DNA of 8,066 bases from an uncultured Candidatus Saccharibacteria bacterium (GCA_947097085.1 CAMUQR010000036.1:1-8066); one strand, 5' to 3'. Shown: positions 1-5,343, counted from the first letter of the stretch. Notes: generated by a model from the letters alone, not told the origin. Numbers and translations are program-made.

Positions 1-12
1 AGTTCTCCCCAG

Positions 13-41
13 TTGATTTATATAAATAATTATGTTATAAT
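13..41 (+). promoter_or_regulatory. sigma70-type promoter of the Nudix-like gene
   Basis: A TTGATT hexamer (13-18) is followed after 17 bases by TATAAT (36-41). A TG at 33-34 makes it an extended -10. A second TATAAT overlaps at 41-46. Predicted transcription start is near 48, giving a leader of about 37 bases with an AGGAGG Shine-Dalgarno site at 69-74. Spacing and hexamers are close to consensus, so strong constitutive expression is plausible, but there is no experimental support. Confidence 0.7.
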
Positions 42-72
42 ATAATAGATTATAGTTTTTTATAAAAAAGGA

Positions 73-760
73 GGGATAACTACTATGATCCCAATTAGTA
101 ATCGCTCACTAACATTGAGTGATCTAGAAAAAACTGTAGATACTGCTTTTTTAAAGTATCTACAAAAAAACTTTAAGGGCCAATGCCCTTTATATTTAAG
201 AGAAGAAAATCAATTCTCACTAATTGAAGATTGTACAATTAGTGAGAATAATCTAACTCTATTAAAGCCATCTTTTCCAAACTGGCTTTATAGAGGTGGT
301 GGCGTAGTAAATCTCACGACCAAGTTTGGCCTAATTATGAGATTTGACGACCGCCATAACTGGTGGAAACCATCAACAGCCGGCATTGCTGATATCCGTG
401 ATGGTAGTACACCAGAGCAAGTATTAATCAACTCAGCTCTAAGAGAGTTGAGGGAAGAAATTGAAGTGATAGCTGATCGAAAAATTAATCTTCTAGATCA
501 GCCAAAAAATATCAAATTCACAGTTAATGAGCCTGATAAGGCTATTGAGGCTGTAATTGATATTGATCTTTCTAGCTATAATATAATTAATATAATAGCT
601 AGAGAGGACGATGGTATAATCCCAACGATTGGCGTATTGAACCAAAAATGCATTGTTGGGTTATATAATCAGACTCAGGGGTATATTAACCTTACACAGG
701 TTAATATTCACCCGTCAGTTCTTTAAAAATCTCTTTTTAAAACCACCCAAGGGTGGTTTT
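73..760 (+). repeat. chain of consecutive hairpins covering the Nudix-like gene
   Basis: Read by eye, arms given as pairs: 73-77/88-92 (touches the Shine-Dalgarno, start codon in loop); 135-144/155-164 (10 perfect); 175-180/185-190; 213-226/236-249 (14 perfect); 257-270/283-295 (13 with one bulge); 298-305 plus 309-316 against 338-345 plus 347-355; 360-364 plus 369-375 plus 377-380 against 388-391 plus 399-405 plus 411-415; 428-434/445-451; 472-478/496-502; 508-534/539-564 (about 24 pairs, GATA loop, small bulges); 568-579/595-606 (one G-U); 621-629/652-660 (one G-U); 683-691/699-707; 722-729/734-741, or alternatively the terminator 739-747/752-760. The stems are sequential rather than nested across each other and differ in sequence. 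That they form in RNA or ssDNA is inference. Confidence 0.75.
85..726 (+). CDS. divergent Nudix-like hydrolase domain protein
   Basis: A 213-residue protein with no signal peptide or membrane segment. The recognisable part is a Nudix-type helix at residues 120-128, R-E-L-R-E-E-I-E-V, matching the REUxEExGU half of the Nudix box. The usual glycine is replaced by E127. The segment before it (GSTPEQVLINSAL, 107-119) resembles the box's first half but is about one helical turn too long. A glycine-rich strand (RGGGVV, 70-75) and a WWKPSTAG stretch precede it. Nudix enzymes hydrolyse nucleoside diphosphates linked to other groups, using metal bound by the paired glutamates; the substrate cannot be read here. 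The ATG has an AGGAGG site ten bases upstream (69-74) and its own promoter. No operon partner; it converges on jag across a shared terminator. It lies on the lagging strand relative to the predicted origin. Oddity: the coding sequence is packed with perfect inverted repeats (separate entry). Gene call is strong; family call is moderate. Confidence 0.72.
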   Translation: MIPISNRSLTLSDLEKTVDTAFLKYLQKNFKGQCPLYLREENQFSLIEDCTISENNLTLLKPSFPNWLYRGGGVVNLTTKFGLIMRFDDRHNWWKPSTAGIADIRDGSTPEQVLINSALRELREEIEVIADRKINLLDQPKNIKFTVNEPDKAIEAVIDIDLSSYNIINIIAREDDGIIPTIGVLNQKCIVGLYNQTQGYINLTQVNIHPSVL

Positions 761-765
761 TATTT
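739..765 (+). terminator. intrinsic terminator, probably bidirectional
   Basis: The arm AAAACCACC (739-747) pairs with GGTGGTTTT (752-760) around a CAAG loop. It is followed on the plus strand by TATTTTAT, and the T-run is part of the stem end. It sits between the ends of the convergent Nudix-like gene (726) and jag (778). On the minus strand the stem is followed by four Ts, so termination is likely weaker in that direction. Confidence 0.8.
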
Positions 766-777
766 TATAAGATTTTT

Positions 778-1242
778 TTAGTTTTCCTTAACTCGAGAAA
801 TAATCAGACGGCGCTCACTGCCCTCACCCTCTGAATGAGTTTCAATTGTCGAATAATCTTGTGCTAGTTTATGAACAATTCGGCGATCGGCTGGACTTAA
901 GTTTACGACATAATCCTGACCAGTTTGACGGACACGCTCGATCCATTTTTCAGCTCGTTCAATTAATTTATCATTTTTATGCTTTTTATAATCAGCAATA
1001 TCGAGATTTACCCGATAAATCACCGAATTTTTGAGACGCAAATTCGCCGAAATTAAACTCTGCAAGGCACGCAAGTTATCAGCATCCTTACCGATTAAAA
1101 TCGCATTAGCCTCGGTCGATGGAATTGATAATTCAATCACCTCATCTTCACAGGTGGAATTCACTGCCACATTCAGCCCAAAAAAGCTCAAAATATCCTC
1201 AGTAAACTTGGTGGCGTAAATAATTGCTTCTTCTTTGTTCAT
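778..1242 (-). CDS. khpB: KhpB/Jag-type RNA-binding protein (KH + R3H)
   Basis: A 154-residue cytoplasmic RNA-binding protein of the Jag/KhpB/EloR family. The KH core carries I-G-K-D-A at 50-54, where the family normally has a GxxG loop, followed by a NLRALQSLIS helix typical of Jag ("LDALQ"). A helical linker rich in lysine and arginine (84-105) leads to an R3H domain at about 115-152, with R120-x3-H124 as the motif. Known homologues bind many RNAs and affect cell elongation and division. The N-terminal Jag_N domain found in Firmicutes is absent, giving a short form. The gene follows yidC by 11 bases. AAAGGGAAG (1245-1253) lies just upstream of the ATG, next to the yidC stop, so the two genes are very likely co-transcribed and perhaps translationally coupled. 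Stop is TAA, followed by the shared terminator. Family call is firm. Confidence 0.9.
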   Translation of the reverse strand: MNKEEAIIYATKFTEDILSFFGLNVAVNSTCEDEVIELSIPSTEANAILIGKDADNLRALQSLISANLRLKNSVIYRVNLDIADYKKHKNDKLIERAEKWIERVRQTGQDYVVNLSPADRRIVHKLAQDYSTIETHSEGEGSERRLIISRVKEN

Positions 1243-1253
1243 AACTTCCCTTT

Positions 1254-2315
1254 CTAACCTTTTGACTTCCGATGATGTTTTTTAGCGGAAGATTTTGGTT
1301 GGCGAGATGATTTTGGTGCGGAGCTCGATTTAGGTTCAGTTTCCGCCTCAGTTTCAGCAGTTGAAATCGTCTTAATTGTAGTGGTAATTTTAGGTGATTT
1401 TTTCAGTTGTTTAGCACGATTTTGAAATAAAACCTCCGCTGCTTTAGCCCGCTTCAAGCGTTCCTCAACCTCTGCTTCATCAGCTGGTTTAACTTCAGTC
1501 GCCACAAGTTTGTCCATAATCATTTTACGCTGAATAATTGACATCACGCCAGAAATAAACTGATAAAAAGCAATTGCTCCATAAATTGCCCCGAAGCTGA
1601 TTAAAATCATAATTGGCATAATTTTATTCATTTTACCCATCATAATATTGTTAATTTCAGCTTGATCCGGTTCTTTACCCTCCCCCGCTTCCGCTAAAAT
1701 ATCACGAATCCGACGTTTTTTCGGGTTTTGATATACGCTTGTTGAATTAATAATATAATATTGCGTCCAAGCCGCCCCAAGCACAAACATCGCCATCACG
1801 AAGCTATGCACGCCGTGATTAAACTGAAACGGAATCACACTCATATCAATTTGACCAAATAAAAGTGGTTTAAAGGTTTGATGGTCAGCGATTAATTGCT
1901 GAACTGGCGCCATATTTTTAGTAATATCATAAGCTAAGTGATTCACAGCGTTGGTATCGCGAATCATCACCTGTACCACACTAAACATCGCAATCAGAAT
2001 CGGCAACTGAATTAAAGCCGAGAAAAATGAGGCTGACATTTTAATGTCATTTTGTTTATAAAGGCTCATCGTCATCAGATATTCGAGCTGTTTATTACCT
2101 TTGGTTTTTTGTTTAATTTTTTTCAGTTCTGGCTGAATATCCTGCATTCGTTTCATCTGTAAAGTCTGCGATTTTAACAGTGGAAACAACAGAATCTTAA
2201 CAATAATTGTAAACAAAATAACCGCCACGCCAAAATCCCCTACTAGACTATAGAGCGCTAATAACAGATTAAAAATCGGGCGAAAAATCAATTCATGAAA
2301 AATAGTACCTAACAT
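1254..2315 (-). CDS. yidC: YidC/Oxa1 membrane protein insertase
   Basis: A 353-residue insertase that places and folds membrane proteins, alone or with SecYEG. It starts directly with a hydrophobic segment and lacks both the large periplasmic domain of proteobacterial YidC and a lipobox, as in short Gram-positive types. Hydrophobic segments lie at about 9-25, 28-47, 95-118, 168-190 and 232-262. K40, inside FTIIVKILLFPL, occupies the place of the conserved positive residue in the membrane groove. The cytoplasmic hairpin MQDIQPELKKIKQK (57-70) is a family hallmark. The region 196-228 is a charged loop. The last 80 residues are hydrophilic, with Ser/Lys repeats ending KKHHRKSKG, a basic tail of the sort that contacts ribosomes. 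No Shine-Dalgarno precedes the ATG, and the promoter sits almost on the start, so translation is probably near-leaderless. jag follows in the same transcript. Stop is TAG. Confidence 0.95.
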   Translation of the reverse strand: MLGTIFHELIFRPIFNLLLALYSLVGDFGVAVILFTIIVKILLFPLLKSQTLQMKRMQDIQPELKKIKQKTKGNKQLEYLMTMSLYKQNDIKMSASFFSALIQLPILIAMFSVVQVMIRDTNAVNHLAYDITKNMAPVQQLIADHQTFKPLLFGQIDMSVIPFQFNHGVHSFVMAMFVLGAAWTQYYIINSTSVYQNPKKRRIRDILAEAGEGKEPDQAEINNIMMGKMNKIMPIMILISFGAIYGAIAFYQFISGVMSIIQRKMIMDKLVATEVKPADEAEVEERLKRAKAAEVLFQNRAKQLKKSPKITTTIKTISTAETEAETEPKSSSAPKSSRQPKSSAKKHHRKSKG

Positions 2316-2325
2316 AGCTTTTAAT

Positions 2326-2334
2326 ATTATATCA
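2326..2334 (-). promoter_or_regulatory. extended -10 promoter of yidC-jag
   Basis: On the minus strand the sequence reads TGATATAAT, an extended -10 element. Only ten bases separate the TATAAT from the yidC ATG at 2315, so the transcript would start about four bases before the codon. No convincing -35 is visible 16-18 bases upstream, which an extended -10 can tolerate. No ribosome binding site fits in such a leader. Confidence 0.6.
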
Positions 2335-2449
2335 TACTTTTTAAGTGCCCTCTGGTAAACATATATCTACCCTAATGAGGTTTCGCTCTCAAACACATCA
2401 CTTTACGACCCCCCCAGGCTAAACACCAGTAGTCCGACAACGGAAATCA

Positions 2450-2458
2450 TGATATAAT
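2450..2458 (+). promoter_or_regulatory. extended -10 promoter giving a leaderless transcript
   Basis: TGATATAAT (2450-2458) is the same nine bases as the divergent yidC promoter. The ATG at 2466 lies seven bases after the -10, exactly where transcription should begin. The stretch between has no purine-rich Shine-Dalgarno. Together these indicate that the mRNA of the downstream small gene starts with its start codon. Confidence 0.6.
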
Positions 2459-2465
2459 CACTTCA

Positions 2466-2792
2466 ATGAAAGAGTTTGAATACCAACTGACTAAACCACT
2501 TAATAATCAACAACAAGTCGTTGAATTATATAGAGCTGCTATTGCGACACGCAATCTGTTACCAAGAGATTCGAGTAAAATTGCTATCATAGCATTTAAT
2601 GCTACTCACCCGTCAAAGATTAACTTTAAACCATCAGACGACTTAAAAAAACTCCGATTTGAGCTAGGGGCACTAGAAGCGCCTGGTGATTTTTCAACCT
2701 ATACAGAACGCACTTTCGTTAATCAAGAAGAGTTTGAGGATTTTTTATGGGATCGATTTGGTAAATTAATAGATGATTTATTAGTAAAATAA
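2466..2792 (+). CDS. hypothetical protein, 108 aa, probably leaderless
   Basis: I do not recognise a family. The 108-residue protein is soluble, with no signal peptide, cysteine or membrane segment. It has one methionine, the initiator, which fixes the start. The N-terminal 30 residues look helical (NNQQQVVELYRAAIATRN), a central strand follows (SKIAIIAFNATHP, 37-49), and the C-terminus is acidic and helical (NQEEFEDFLWDRFGKLIDDLLVK). That supports a small alpha/beta fold, but no catalytic motif can be named. It is transcribed divergently from yidC from a promoter only seven bases before the ATG and ends in a clear terminator. It lies between rnpA and yidC, where most bacteria have no genes, so it may be an insertion. 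The coding potential is supported by the promoter-ORF-terminator arrangement rather than homology. Confidence 0.7.
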   Translation: MKEFEYQLTKPLNNQQQVVELYRAAIATRNLLPRDSSKIAIIAFNATHPSKINFKPSDDLKKLRFELGALEAPGDFSTYTERTFVNQEEFEDFLWDRFGKLIDDLLVK

Positions 2793-2823
2793 AAAGAGCG
2801 ATCTCTATCGCTCTTTAGTTTTT
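2793..2823 (+). terminator. bidirectional intrinsic terminator
   Basis: A perfect 10-bp stem, AAAGAGCGAT (2793-2802) with ATCGCTCTTT (2807-2816), closes a CTCT loop and is followed by AGTTTTT. On the minus strand the same stem is followed by TTTTTATTTTA. It begins directly after the stop of the 108-aa gene and abuts the stop of the convergent 78-aa gene at 2822, so it serves both. Confidence 0.9.
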
Positions 2824-3058
2824 ACAAACCATAATCACTTAACAGACAATTACCACTGTTACTTCGATCGTCAATCTTTACATATCCACCTTCGGAATCT
2901 GGGAGTCTCCAATAATGAATATTTTCTCCGTCGTTAGAAACCACATGCCCGTGGCCAGGTCCGTCAGGAGCTCCTTCTCCACCATAGTAAAATTCAAAAC
3001 GATCTTTTCTGCCAGTATTACCATATACGATTTTAATTTCGTAACCGTCAAAATACAT
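2822..3058 (-). CDS. hypothetical small Gly/Asp-rich protein, 78 aa
   Basis: I cannot assign a function. The 78-residue product is soluble and rich in glycine, aspartate and tyrosine. Its middle reads GGEGAPDGPGHGHVVSNDGENIHYWRLPD (26-54). The PDGPGHGHVV-DG-N-HYWR pattern suggests short beta strands joined by turns, and H36/H38 with nearby acidic residues could bind metal, though that is speculative. The start is well supported: AGGAGGTG lies at 3064-3071, seven bases from the ATG once AGGAGG is aligned, and a near-consensus promoter lies upstream. An overlapping frame begins inside that Shine-Dalgarno region and is not a gene. It ends at a terminator shared with the convergent 108-aa gene. 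It lies downstream of rnpA on the same strand, with no obvious terminator between, so read-through is possible. Confidence 0.75.
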   Translation of the reverse strand: MYFDGYEIKIVYGNTGRKDRFEFYYGGEGAPDGPGHGHVVSNDGENIHYWRLPDSEGGYVKIDDRSNSGNCLLSDYGL

Positions 3059-3086
3059 AACAGCACCTCCTATAAAAATACTACAC

Positions 3087-3100
3087 TAATGTGCGCATTA
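3087..3100. promoter_or_regulatory. possible operator: inverted repeat over the transcription start
   Basis: TAATG and CATTA form 5-base arms around TGCG, so this 14-base element is nearly palindromic. It covers the predicted start site of the 78-aa gene. Placement downstream of a strong promoter suits a repressor site, but the element is short and could be chance. Confidence 0.3.
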
Positions 3101-3103
3101 AAG

Positions 3104-3132
3104 ATTGTAATAGATTACGATTTAACTGTCAA
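3104..3132 (-). promoter_or_regulatory. near-consensus sigma70 promoter of the 78-aa gene
   Basis: On the minus strand, TTGACA (3127-3132) is a perfect -35. After 17 bases comes TACAAT (3104-3109), one base from consensus. The predicted start is near 3097, giving a leader of about 40 bases with a perfect AGGAGGTG. This is the closest match to a consensus promoter in the window. Confidence 0.8.
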
Positions 3133-3170
3133 TTAAATTAGTCATATTTTTTAGTTTGTTTATTGTGCTA

Positions 3171-3515
3171 TCATAAAATCTGCTGACTTTTTAACTCAGC
3201 GATAATCTTAGCTTCTAATTCTGCAAAATTCACCTGCCCCAGCTCCGTTGAATGGACAATAATAATCAAATCATAATTACGTTGAAACTGGGTAACATAC
3301 GGTCGAATTAGACTATATAACCGCCGGCGTAAAAAATTACGCTGAATGGATTTTTTGGCAACTTTTTTTGAGACCACCACCGCTACACGCGAAAATCGCT
3401 TCCGTGGATTAGCACAAAACTTAATAGAAAATAGTTTTGAGCGGATAGTTTGACCATTTTTATAAGTATAAGTCAAACTATTATGTCCATGGAAGCGATT
3501 TTTAAAAGGTATCAT
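3171..3515 (-). CDS. rnpA: ribonuclease P protein component
   Basis: A 114-residue basic protein, the usual size for RnpA. It assists the RNase P RNA in removing 5' leaders from precursor tRNAs. The N-terminus has the expected FKNRFHGHNSL pattern. A central strand RVAVVVSKKVAKK (43-55) precedes the diagnostic basic helix QRNFLRRRLYSLIR (58-71), the equivalent of the RNR motif, with F in place of the second Arg. The C-terminal half (YDLIIIVHS, then an amphipathic helix) matches the family fold. The ATG lies nine bases after the rpmH stop, and I see no Shine-Dalgarno there, so translation probably depends on ribosomes finishing rpmH. Tandem stops TGA-TAG end the gene. No terminator is obvious downstream. 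The family call is secure from sequence and from its place beside rpmH. Confidence 0.93.
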   Translation of the reverse strand: MIPFKNRFHGHNSLTYTYKNGQTIRSKLFSIKFCANPRKRFSRVAVVVSKKVAKKSIQRNFLRRRLYSLIRPYVTQFQRNYDLIIIVHSTELGQVNFAELEAKIIAELKSQQIL

Positions 3516-3524
3516 CTTAACTAA

Positions 3525-3662
3525 TTAAGCAGTTAATTGTTTGCGACCTTTAATACGACGACGAGCCAGAGTTTTGCGACCGTTCTTAGTACGGTTTTTA
3601 ACGCGAAAACCACTCACTTTAGCACGTTGACGTTTATGTGGTTGATATGTTCTTTTTACCAT
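3525..3662 (-). CDS. rpmH: 50S ribosomal protein bL34
   Basis: A 45-codon gene on the minus strand. The product begins MVKRTYQPHKRQR, continues with GFRVKNRTKNGRKTLARRR and ends IKGRKQLTA. This is the full, nearly invariant bL34 pattern (KRTYQPS-K-R--GFR-R--TK-GR-VLA-RR-KGR--L), extremely basic and of normal length. A one-residue extension (MV-KRTY) precedes the usual MKRTYQ start. An AGAAGG ribosome binding site (3668-3673) lies five bases from the ATG. It is the first gene of an rpmH-rnpA transcript from a promoter at 3738-3766, directly beside a DnaA box. The order rpmH-dnaA, divergently transcribed, is the classic bacterial origin arrangement. Confidence 0.97.
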   Translation of the reverse strand: MVKRTYQPHKRQRAKVSGFRVKNRTKNGRKTLARRRIKGRKQLTA

Positions 3663-3737
3663 AATAACCTTCTTATTATATTAATATTAATTTATTTTGC
3701 AACTTAAAAACTTGCTTTTATTTTTTAAATCTTTTTT

Positions 3738-3766
3738 AGTATACTTGATTTTTCCCCATTTTTCAA
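3738..3766 (-). promoter_or_regulatory. rpmH-rnpA promoter
   Basis: On the minus strand, TTGAAA (3761-3766) and TATACT (3738-3743) are separated by 17 bases, both close to consensus. The start is predicted near 3731, leaving a leader of about 70 bases. A consensus DnaA box (3771-3779) lies four bases upstream of the -35, so bound DnaA could affect this promoter. Confidence 0.75.
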
Positions 3767-3770
3767 GAGT

Positions 3771-3876
3771 TTATCCACAGGTTTTAAAGAGTTAATTTTA
3801 TCTGTGGAAAACTTTACCTCTATTAGATAACTTTTTGATTAAAACTTAATGTTGTAAAAAATCAACTTGTGGAAAA
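3771..3876. promoter_or_regulatory. DnaA-box cluster between rpmH and dnaA
   Basis: Three candidate DnaA boxes (consensus TTATNCACA): TTATCCACA at 3771-3779, a perfect plus-strand match; TGTGGAAAA at 3803-3811, minus-strand, one mismatch; TGTGGAAAA at 3868-3876, minus-strand, one mismatch, overlapping the dnaA -35. The surrounding 3663-3936 spacer is AT-rich. Similar clusters upstream of dnaA act in autoregulation and, in bipartite origins, as the incA-incB half of oriC. Confidence 0.75.
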
Positions 3877-3895
3877 CTCCCAAAAAGTCTATAAT
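3867..3895 (+). promoter_or_regulatory. dnaA promoter, -35 overlapped by a DnaA box
   Basis: TTGTGG (3867-3872) is followed after 17 bases by a perfect TATAAT (3890-3895). The -35 lies within the DnaA box at 3868-3876, so DnaA binding would block polymerase. Transcription would start near 3902, with AGGGAG (3921-3926) ten bases before the GTG start. Confidence 0.65.
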
Positions 3896-3936
3896 CTTTA
3901 TTAAGTTTTATTAAATCAAAAGGGAGAAATTTCAAA

Positions 3937-5343
3937 GTGGAACGAGCAGTTTGGCAAAGTGTGATTGGTGAAATTGAAATCAGCGTGCCAAAATCATCGT
4001 TTGAATCAATCTTTAAAAAAATCTCCCTCATCTCGATCAACGGCAATGAAGTTAAAATTGCCGTACCAAATGTCTTCATCCAGTCGTTTTTACAAAAGAA
4101 ATTTAATCACTTAATTATTAATACTTTTGAAAAAAATGGCGTTAAAAATCCTCATGTTAGTTACGAAATTAATTTTGACACCACTAAGCAAACCAGTTTA
4201 CGCAGTCAAATCGCTAAAAAAGATGAAATCTATAAAATGCGTGAGTCTGCTCCAGCGCCGATCCAAACCACCGCGCCAACAGCCACGATGACCGCCACTT
4301 CATCGTACAATCAACCTACCAAAACCGGTACCGGCCTCAATCCGCGCTACACGTTTGATAATTTCATCGTCGGATCCAGTAATAACTTCGCTTATACTGC
4401 CGCGCAAGCTATCGCCCAAAATCCCGGCACTAAATATAATCCACTTTTTCTCTACTCAGGTGTTGGTTTGGGTAAAACTCACTTAATGCAGGCTATCGGT
4501 AATGAAATTATCAAAAATAACCCGAAAGCTCGCGTATTATATGTGACAATTGAGACTTTTGTGAAAGAGTTTCTCGAGTCAATTCGCTTCAAAAAAGATG
4601 ATTTTTCAGCCCGCTACCGCAATGTCGATGTGTTAATTGTTGACGATATGCAATTTATCACCGGTAAAGAGAAAACTCAGGAAGAATTCTTCCATACTTT
4701 TAATGCCTTACACCAAAAAAATAAACAAATTATCATCTCGAGCGACCAACCGCCAAAAAGTATTCCGACACTGACTGAACGATTGCGTAGTCGCTTCGAA
4801 TGGGGTATGACGATTGATATTCAGATGCCAGATTTTGAGACGCGGTGTGCTATTGTCGATGCTAAGGCTAACCTATCCGGTGTTAGCCTCGAAACCAACG
4901 TCATTGAACATATTGCTAATAACTTTCGCACTAATATCCGCGAACTCGAGGGTGCGCTCAATCAACTTCTTGCTTATGCCGAAATGCAAGGTATGACGCC
5001 GAGTATTGAAATGGCTGATGCTCTACTTAGTAACGTTAAAACTTCGCGCCCACAGCACCTCACCGCTAAGCAAGTTATTAGTAAAACCGCTAAGCATTTC
5101 CAGATTGAAACTGAGGAGATTTGTAGCTCCAAACGCTCCAAACACATCGTCATCCCTCGTCAAATCGCTATGTATTTATTACGTAGTGAACTTCACATGA
5201 GCTTTCCGAAAATTGCTAAAGAATTAGGTCGCAAGGATCATACTACCGCGATTCATTCGATTGAAAAAATCGAAAAAGATTCTAAACTCAATCCAGCGAT
5301 TCGTGATAATATTGCATCAATTCGCGAAAGCTTATATAACTAA
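3937..5343 (+). CDS. dnaA: chromosomal replication initiator protein DnaA
   Basis: 468 residues, normal family length. DnaA-ATP binds DnaA boxes, melts the origin and loads the replicative helicase. Domain I spans about 1-80 (VWQSVIGEIEISVPKSSFESIF). Domain II is a Thr/Ala/Pro-rich linker, about 100-133. Domain III is the AAA+ module: Walker A GVGLGKTH (175-182), Walker B VLIVDD (232-237), sensor 1 IISSDQPP (267-273), box VII with arginine finger R286 in ERLRSRFEWG, and sensor 2 R335 in NIRELEGAL. Domain IV binds DNA through the signature GRKDHTTAIHS (431-441), with Lys where many have Arg, a common substitution. The start is GTG, chosen because AGGGAG (3921-3926) is well spaced and domain I aligns from there. 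It is divergent from rpmH and likely autoregulated through the overlapped promoter. All catalytic residues I could check are present. Confidence 0.98.
   Translation: MERAVWQSVIGEIEISVPKSSFESIFKKISLISINGNEVKIAVPNVFIQSFLQKKFNHLIINTFEKNGVKNPHVSYEINFDTTKQTSLRSQIAKKDEIYKMRESAPAPIQTTAPTATMTATSSYNQPTKTGTGLNPRYTFDNFIVGSSNNFAYTAAQAIAQNPGTKYNPLFLYSGVGLGKTHLMQAIGNEIIKNNPKARVLYVTIETFVKEFLESIRFKKDDFSARYRNVDVLIVDDMQFITGKEKTQEEFFHTFNALHQKNKQIIISSDQPPKSIPTLTERLRSRFEWGMTIDIQMPDFETRCAIVDAKANLSGVSLETNVIEHIANNFRTNIRELEGALNQLLAYAEMQGMTPSIEMADALLSNVKTSRPQHLTAKQVISKTAKHFQIETEEICSSKRSKHIVIPRQIAMYLLRSELHMSFPKIAKELGRKDHTTAIHSIEKIEKDSKLNPAIRDNIASIRESLYN

Noticed and set aside
2340..2450. Small structured RNA (SRP RNA, tmRNA) in the yidC upstream spacer
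   Set aside because: A GGTTTCG string and the C7 run hinted at one, but no SRP domain IV signature, no tmRNA acceptor/tag features and no terminator could be identified.
2466..2792. Hairpin chain like that of the Nudix-like gene in the 108-aa gene
   Set aside because: Several short inverted repeats exist (ATTGCG/CGCAAT, TAGCAT/ATGCTA), but arms are mostly 4-6 bases, which an AT-rich sequence gives readily; not strong enough to claim without computation.
2878..3066. Overlapping 62-codon minus-strand frame within the 78-aa gene
   Set aside because: Its ATG falls within the Shine-Dalgarno region of the 78-aa gene, it has no ribosome site of its own, and its sequence looks like an out-of-frame shadow.
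3171..3173. TGA stop of rnpA as a sign of TGA=Gly recoding (Gracilibacteria/SR1 code)
   Set aside because: All conserved glycines in dnaA, dnaN and recF use GGN codons. TGA appears only at the natural C-terminal end of rnpA, with a TAG right after it; no in-frame TGA interrupts any gene.
3846..4079. Minus-strand frame across the dnaA start and promoter
   Set aside because: It overlaps dnaA domain I antisense and the dnaA promoter, and its protein resembles nothing coherent.
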